Positions 61,021 to 64,000 of a stretch of DNA of 64,000 bases are shown in pieces. Source of the stretch: Hyphomicrobiales bacterium (GTDB lineage: Bacteria; Pseudomonadota; Alphaproteobacteria; Rhizobiales; Rhizobiaceae); assembly GCA_900473185.1 (NCBI GenBank), contig UCKU01000010.1:1-64000 (forward strand), in the 5' to 3' direction. The position numbers and the translations under genes were made by a program. Position 1 is the first letter of the stretch, and each line of letters opens with the position of its first letter. The notes below the pieces were generated by a model, which was given only the letters and a program-made list of their open reading frames with translations, was not told the origin of the DNA and made no database searches.

Positions 61021-62280
61021 TCAGGCGCGGCCGTGGCTGACACGGGACCGGCGAGCGAGCGAATCGACGATGACGGCGATGGCGAGAACGGCACCGGTGA
61101 TCATGTAGCGCAGCGACGAGCTGAGATTGAGCAGCGTAAGCCCGTTGGAAATCGCCTGGATGACGATGATGCCGAGAAGAGCCGAATAGGCGCTGCCGCG
61201 GCCACCGAACAGACTGGTGCCGCCAATGACTGCTGCCGCAATAGCATTGAGGTTCACGTCGCCCGTACCGGCCTGCTGGCTGGAGGAGGCAAGACGCGAG
61301 GCCGAGAGAATTCCGCCGATGGTGGCAAGCGTCGAGCAAAGCACGAAGGCGCTGAGATAGATGCGGCGCACATTGATGCCGGCACGGCGAGCCGCCTCGC
61401 GATTACCGCCGACTGCAAACATGGAGCGTCCCCATTTGGTGCGCGTCAGCGCATAGTTCAGGATGACGGCGATTGCGACGAAAAGGCCGAACATCCACGG
61501 CACGCCACGACCGAGATTGAGATAATAGACGGCAAATTCCAACGCGGCAGTAAGAATGATGGCCTTGACCGCAAGCACGCCGACCGGTGAGGAGGAGAGG
61601 TTCGAAGCCTGCCGCTGGCGGCGCTTGCGCATCTCGTTGACGACAAGGACCACGCCCGGCAAGAGCGCCAGCACGCAGGACAGCCAGTCGGGCATGACGA
61701 GAATCTGGCCGAAGCGCACAAGCGGCGAGGCATAGGGAAGGTTGATGCTGCCGGTCGGCCCCAGGATATAGAGCTGCATGCCGAGGAGCGCCAGCAGACC
61801 GGCAAGGGTCGCAACGAAGCTCGGCATGCCAAGCCTGTTGTAGAGCACCGCATACAGCGCACCAACGACGATGCCGGCGAGGATCGCAACCAGGATCGCG
61901 AGCGGGATCGGCCAGCCCATATTGACCCAGAGCACGCCAAGGATGGCGGAGGAAAGTCCGCTCATCGAGCCGACCGAAAGGTCGATTTCGCCAAGCATCA
62001 GCACGCAGACGATGCCAAGCGAGATGACACCGACGGTTGCACAGTCAAACAGCAGGTTGACGAGGTTGTTTGGCGCCAGAAACACCGGATTGAGCAGCGA
62101 GAAGACCGTGGAGATGACGATCAGGCCGACGAAGACCGGCAGCATGCCGAGATCGCCCGAGCGTACGCGGTCGAAGAAGGCCTTGACCATGCCCATGATG
62201 TTGTCGTCGTGGCGGACGCGTTCGTCGCTGCGATCGAGGGCGGCCGGCTGGCTGATTGTATCGGACATCTTCTGGCTCAT
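61021..62280 (-). CDS. ABC sugar permease, RbsC/XylH type
   Basis: 419 residues, longer than RbsC (about 320) because of an N-terminal cytoplasmic lead and an inserted loop rich in basic residues (NEMRKRRQRQASNLSS) near 216-231. About ten membrane segments; the class signature GGTSLFGGRGSAYSALLGII is near residue 365. Its ATG overlaps the stop of the upstream ATPase gene (ATGA). With the XylF-like binding protein and ribitol enzymes it most likely imports ribitol or another pentitol. Confidence 0.88.
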   Translation of the reverse strand: MSQKMSDTISQPAALDRSDERVRHDDNIMGMVKAFFDRVRSGDLGMLPVFVGLIVISTVFSLLNPVFLAPNNLVNLLFDCATVGVISLGIVCVLMLGEIDLSVGSMSGLSSAILGVLWVNMGWPIPLAILVAILAGIVVGALYAVLYNRLGMPSFVATLAGLLALLGMQLYILGPTGSINLPYASPLVRFGQILVMPDWLSCVLALLPGVVLVVNEMRKRRQRQASNLSSSPVGVLAVKAIILTAALEFAVYYLNLGRGVPWMFGLFVAIAVILNYALTRTKWGRSMFAVGGNREAARRAGINVRRIYLSAFVLCSTLATIGGILSASRLASSSQQAGTGDVNLNAIAAAVIGGTSLFGGRGSAYSALLGIIVIQAISNGLTLLNLSSSLRYMITGAVLAIAVIVDSLARRSRVSHGRA

Positions 62281-63098
62281 GCAGGCCTCCCGCTGGTTTC
62301 GTGTGCAGCACCGGTCTTGCGCTCGATCCGCCGGGAGACGGCGTTCTCGGTGGCACCAGTGATGGCGGCGACGAGTTCCTGGTTGGACGAATCGGGCGTG
62401 AAGACGCCATTGTTGCGACCGAGGCGCAGCACGACGATGCGGTCTGCTACAGCGCGCACGTCTTCCATATTGTGGCTGATGATGATGACGCCGAGGCCGC
62501 GCTCGCGCACACGTTCGATCAGGTTCAGGACTTCCGCGGTCTGGGCGACACCGAGAGCCGCCGTCGGCTCGTCGAGCATGATGATCTTGGGATCGAGCAG
62601 CAGCGAGCGGGCAATGGCAACCGTCTGGCGCTGGCCGCCGGAAAGCGAGGCGATCGGCTCGCGCACCGAGGGGATACGGGCCGCAAGTTCCCTGAGCAAC
62701 GTCCAGGCACGCACCTCCATGGCCACCTCATCGAGGCTCCACGGAGACATTTCATGGCCGAGAAAGAGATTGGCGACGACGTCGAGATTCTCGCAAAGCG
62801 CCAGGTCCTGGAAGACGGTAGCGATACCGAGCTCCAGCGCCTTGCCGGGACTATCGAGCGTGACATTGCGGCCGCAGAATTCGATCGTCCCCGACGACGG
62901 CTGATGCACGCCGGCAAGAACCTTGATCAGCGTCGACTTACCGGCACCGTTGTCGCCGACCAACGCCACGACCTCGCCGGCCTTCACTTCAAGATCGATG
63001 TCGGTCAGCGCCGACACCGCGCCGAAATTCTTGGAAATATTGCTCAACCGGAGGATTGTTTGTCCTTTCTCCGGCATATCCTTCATATCCCTGGTCAT
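62277..63098 (-). CDS. ABC ATPase, single-domain, sugar type (FrcA/XylG half)
   Basis: 273 residues from the ATG at 63098 (AAGGG upstream). It has one nucleotide-binding domain: Walker A VGDNGAGKSTLIKVLAGVHQ, signature LSGGQRQTVAIARSLLLDPK and Walker B IIMLDEPTAALG. RbsA and XylG normally contain two fused domains, whereas this single-domain form resembles rhizobial fructose-type FrcA. A homodimer would supply the two ATPase sites. It pairs with the downstream permease. Confidence 0.88.
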   Translation of the reverse strand: MTRDMKDMPEKGQTILRLSNISKNFGAVSALTDIDLEVKAGEVVALVGDNGAGKSTLIKVLAGVHQPSSGTIEFCGRNVTLDSPGKALELGIATVFQDLALCENLDVVANLFLGHEMSPWSLDEVAMEVRAWTLLRELAARIPSVREPIASLSGGQRQTVAIARSLLLDPKIIMLDEPTAALGVAQTAEVLNLIERVRERGLGVIIISHNMEDVRAVADRIVVLRLGRNNGVFTPDSSNQELVAAITGATENAVSRRIERKTGAAHETSGRPA

Positions 63099-63127
63099 GG
63101 GGGTAGCCCTTCTTGCCATAGGGGCAT

Positions 63128-63150
63128 CCGGCCGCGACAAGCGCGGCCGG
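63128..63150 (-). terminator. intercistronic hairpin after the ribitol-type binding-protein gene
   Basis: CCGGCCGCG at 63128-63136 and CGCGGCCGG at 63142-63150 form a perfect nine-pair stem with a five-base loop, between the binding-protein stop at 63168 and the ATPase start at 63098 on the minus strand. Confidence 0.65.
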
Positions 63151-63167
63151 AGCTCACTCAAGCGCTT

Positions 63168-63998
63168 TTAGTTGGTAATGCCAAGCTTCTTGCAGCCTTC
63201 GGCATATTCGCCGGTGCAGATCTGCTCGGGCGTCTGGATCTTCTTGTCGAAGATTTCGGCCTTGATGTTCTTTGCCGTCACGACGGCGGGAATGAACAGC
63301 TGCGACGGCGTATTGTAGAGCGTCGTCTTGGCCTCAGGCTTTTCACCCTTCATCATCTGCACCGCCACATTGGCAGCGGCTGCCGCGACGATTTCGGACG
63401 GCTTCGAAATCGTGTTGTACTGGTCGCCGGAAATGATCAGCTGAAGGGCTGCGATCGTGGCGTCATTGCCGGTGACCGGCGGAACCGGCTTCACGCCTGC
63501 GGCCTTGAAAGCGGCAATCGCGCCGCCTGCCGTGCCGTCATTGGCGGCAACCACGCCCTTGATATCGGCCCCGAAGCGGGTGATCTGGCCGGCAGCCCAT
63601 TCCTGCGCCTTCGGCGGCGCCCATTCCGGCGTGTCATATTCGGCAAGCGTCTTGTAGGTGGATTCCTTCAGGCCGCGGTGGATGCCGTCGCGGATGAGGC
63701 CTGCGGCCGCATCGGTCGGCGAGCCGTTGATCTCGAGCACGCCTGCGCCGTCGGCAACGCCTGAAGCCTTGAGATGCTCGACGAGCGACTTGGCGATCGC
63801 ATAGCCGATGCCTTCATTGTCGAAGGAGACGTAATAATCGGCTGGCTTGTCCGGGATCGGGCGGTCATAGGCAATGACCTTCACGTCCTGGGACTGGGCG
63901 ATTTCGACGAGGCCGGCTGCAGCGGCGGAATCGACAGGGTCAAGAACGACCACCTTGGCGCCCTGGGCGATGACCGAGTTGAACTGCTGCTGCTGCAA
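63168..63998 (-). CDS. ABC sugar-binding protein, RbsB/XylF type (5' end outside window)
   Basis: At least 276 residues; the signal peptide and N-terminal lobe start lie beyond the window. The visible part has the pattern of periplasmic binding protein family 4: GAKVVVLDPVDSAAAAGLVE, then VSFDNEGIGYAIAKSLVEHL, GVVAANDGTAGGAIAAFKAA and VTGNDATIAALQLIISGDQY. SFDNE, AANDGTAGG and TGNDA resemble the xylose-binding protein XylF more than RbsB. The C-terminus has two cysteines (TGEYAEGCKKLG and EQIC) that may form a disulfide. Ribitol or a related pentitol is the likely ligand from the operon content. Confidence 0.87.
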   Translation of the reverse strand: MQQQQFNSVIAQGAKVVVLDPVDSAAAAGLVEIAQSQDVKVIAYDRPIPDKPADYYVSFDNEGIGYAIAKSLVEHLKASGVADGAGVLEINGSPTDAAAGLIRDGIHRGLKESTYKTLAEYDTPEWAPPKAQEWAAGQITRFGADIKGVVAANDGTAGGAIAAFKAAGVKPVPPVTGNDATIAALQLIISGDQYNTISKPSEIVAAAAANVAVQMMKGEKPEAKTTLYNTPSQLFIPAVVTAKNIKAEIFDKKIQTPEQICTGEYAEGCKKLGITN

Positions 63999-64000
63999 CG

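Noticed and set aside
1..64000. CRISPR arrays, tRNA/rRNA genes, replication origin (repABC), integrase-type attachment sites
   Set aside because: Looked for repeated spacers, cloverleaf-like segments, repABC-like proteins and integrases; none was seen.

Overview
The window looks like an accessory replicon (megaplasmid or symbiotic-type plasmid) of a Rhizobiaceae alphaproteobacterium such as Rhizobium. The basis is GC-rich coding sequence, many ABC uptake operons next to catabolic enzymes, a DUF982 protein, Ku, malonate decarboxylase and hipA remnants of rhizobial type, and no tRNA, rRNA or core housekeeping operon. The genus is inferred from gene content, not from a marker gene. Gene identities come from reading motifs and recalling families; no database search was run.

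Layout. 1-1.6 kb: minus-strand operon of a CmoA-like methyltransferase, a membrane isoprenylcysteine-type methyltransferase and the start of an exported protein. 2.1-4.7 kb: a possible small membrane protein, intact ohr, then a graveyard of gene pieces (alpha/beta hydrolase, a chimeric mdcA'-'mdcH ORF, acetoacetyl-CoA synthetase, Ku). 4.7-16 kb: a sugar-acid island with four enolase-superfamily proteins, a GntR/FCD regulator, a family-1 ABC importer and an RraA-type protein. 16-22.2 kb: remnants of hipA, an IS110-type transposase, an amidohydrolase and nuoH, around two intact glycosyltransferases and a small membrane protein.

22.2-42.9 kb: a large nitrogen/carbon catabolic island. It holds an ArgE-like deacylase, 2-hydroxyacid dehydrogenase, cupin, two aldehyde dehydrogenases, tartrate/malate-type dehydrogenase, PuuB-like and DadA-like FAD oxidases, two HAD proteins, two double-GNAT proteins, a class III aminotransferase, a Tat-exported oligopeptide-type ABC importer with fused ATPases, and an Lrp regulator. 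Together these suggest uptake and oxidation of an amine or modified amino acid not yet identified. 43-45.3 kb: two frameshifted SDR genes and a truncated cyclic amidohydrolase. 45.3-46.3 kb: a Phd/VapC-type toxin-antitoxin pair between imperfect direct repeats. 46.4-47.8 kb: MEKHLA and GNAT proteins.

48-55 kb: an arabinan-oligosaccharide operon (GH51 arabinofuranosidase, UgpC-type ATPase, binding protein, two permeases) followed by an ArsR-type regulator with a long extra domain. 55.2-58.4 kb: DUF982 protein, small exported protein, and divergent aldehyde dehydrogenase and AraC regulator with a perfect palindrome between them. 58.5-64 kb: a ribitol pathway (pentulose kinase, ribitol 2-dehydrogenase, RbsC/XylH-type permease, ATPase, binding protein cut by the window end).

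A recurring feature is that each of the four binding-protein genes is followed by a strong intercistronic hairpin before the next transporter gene.
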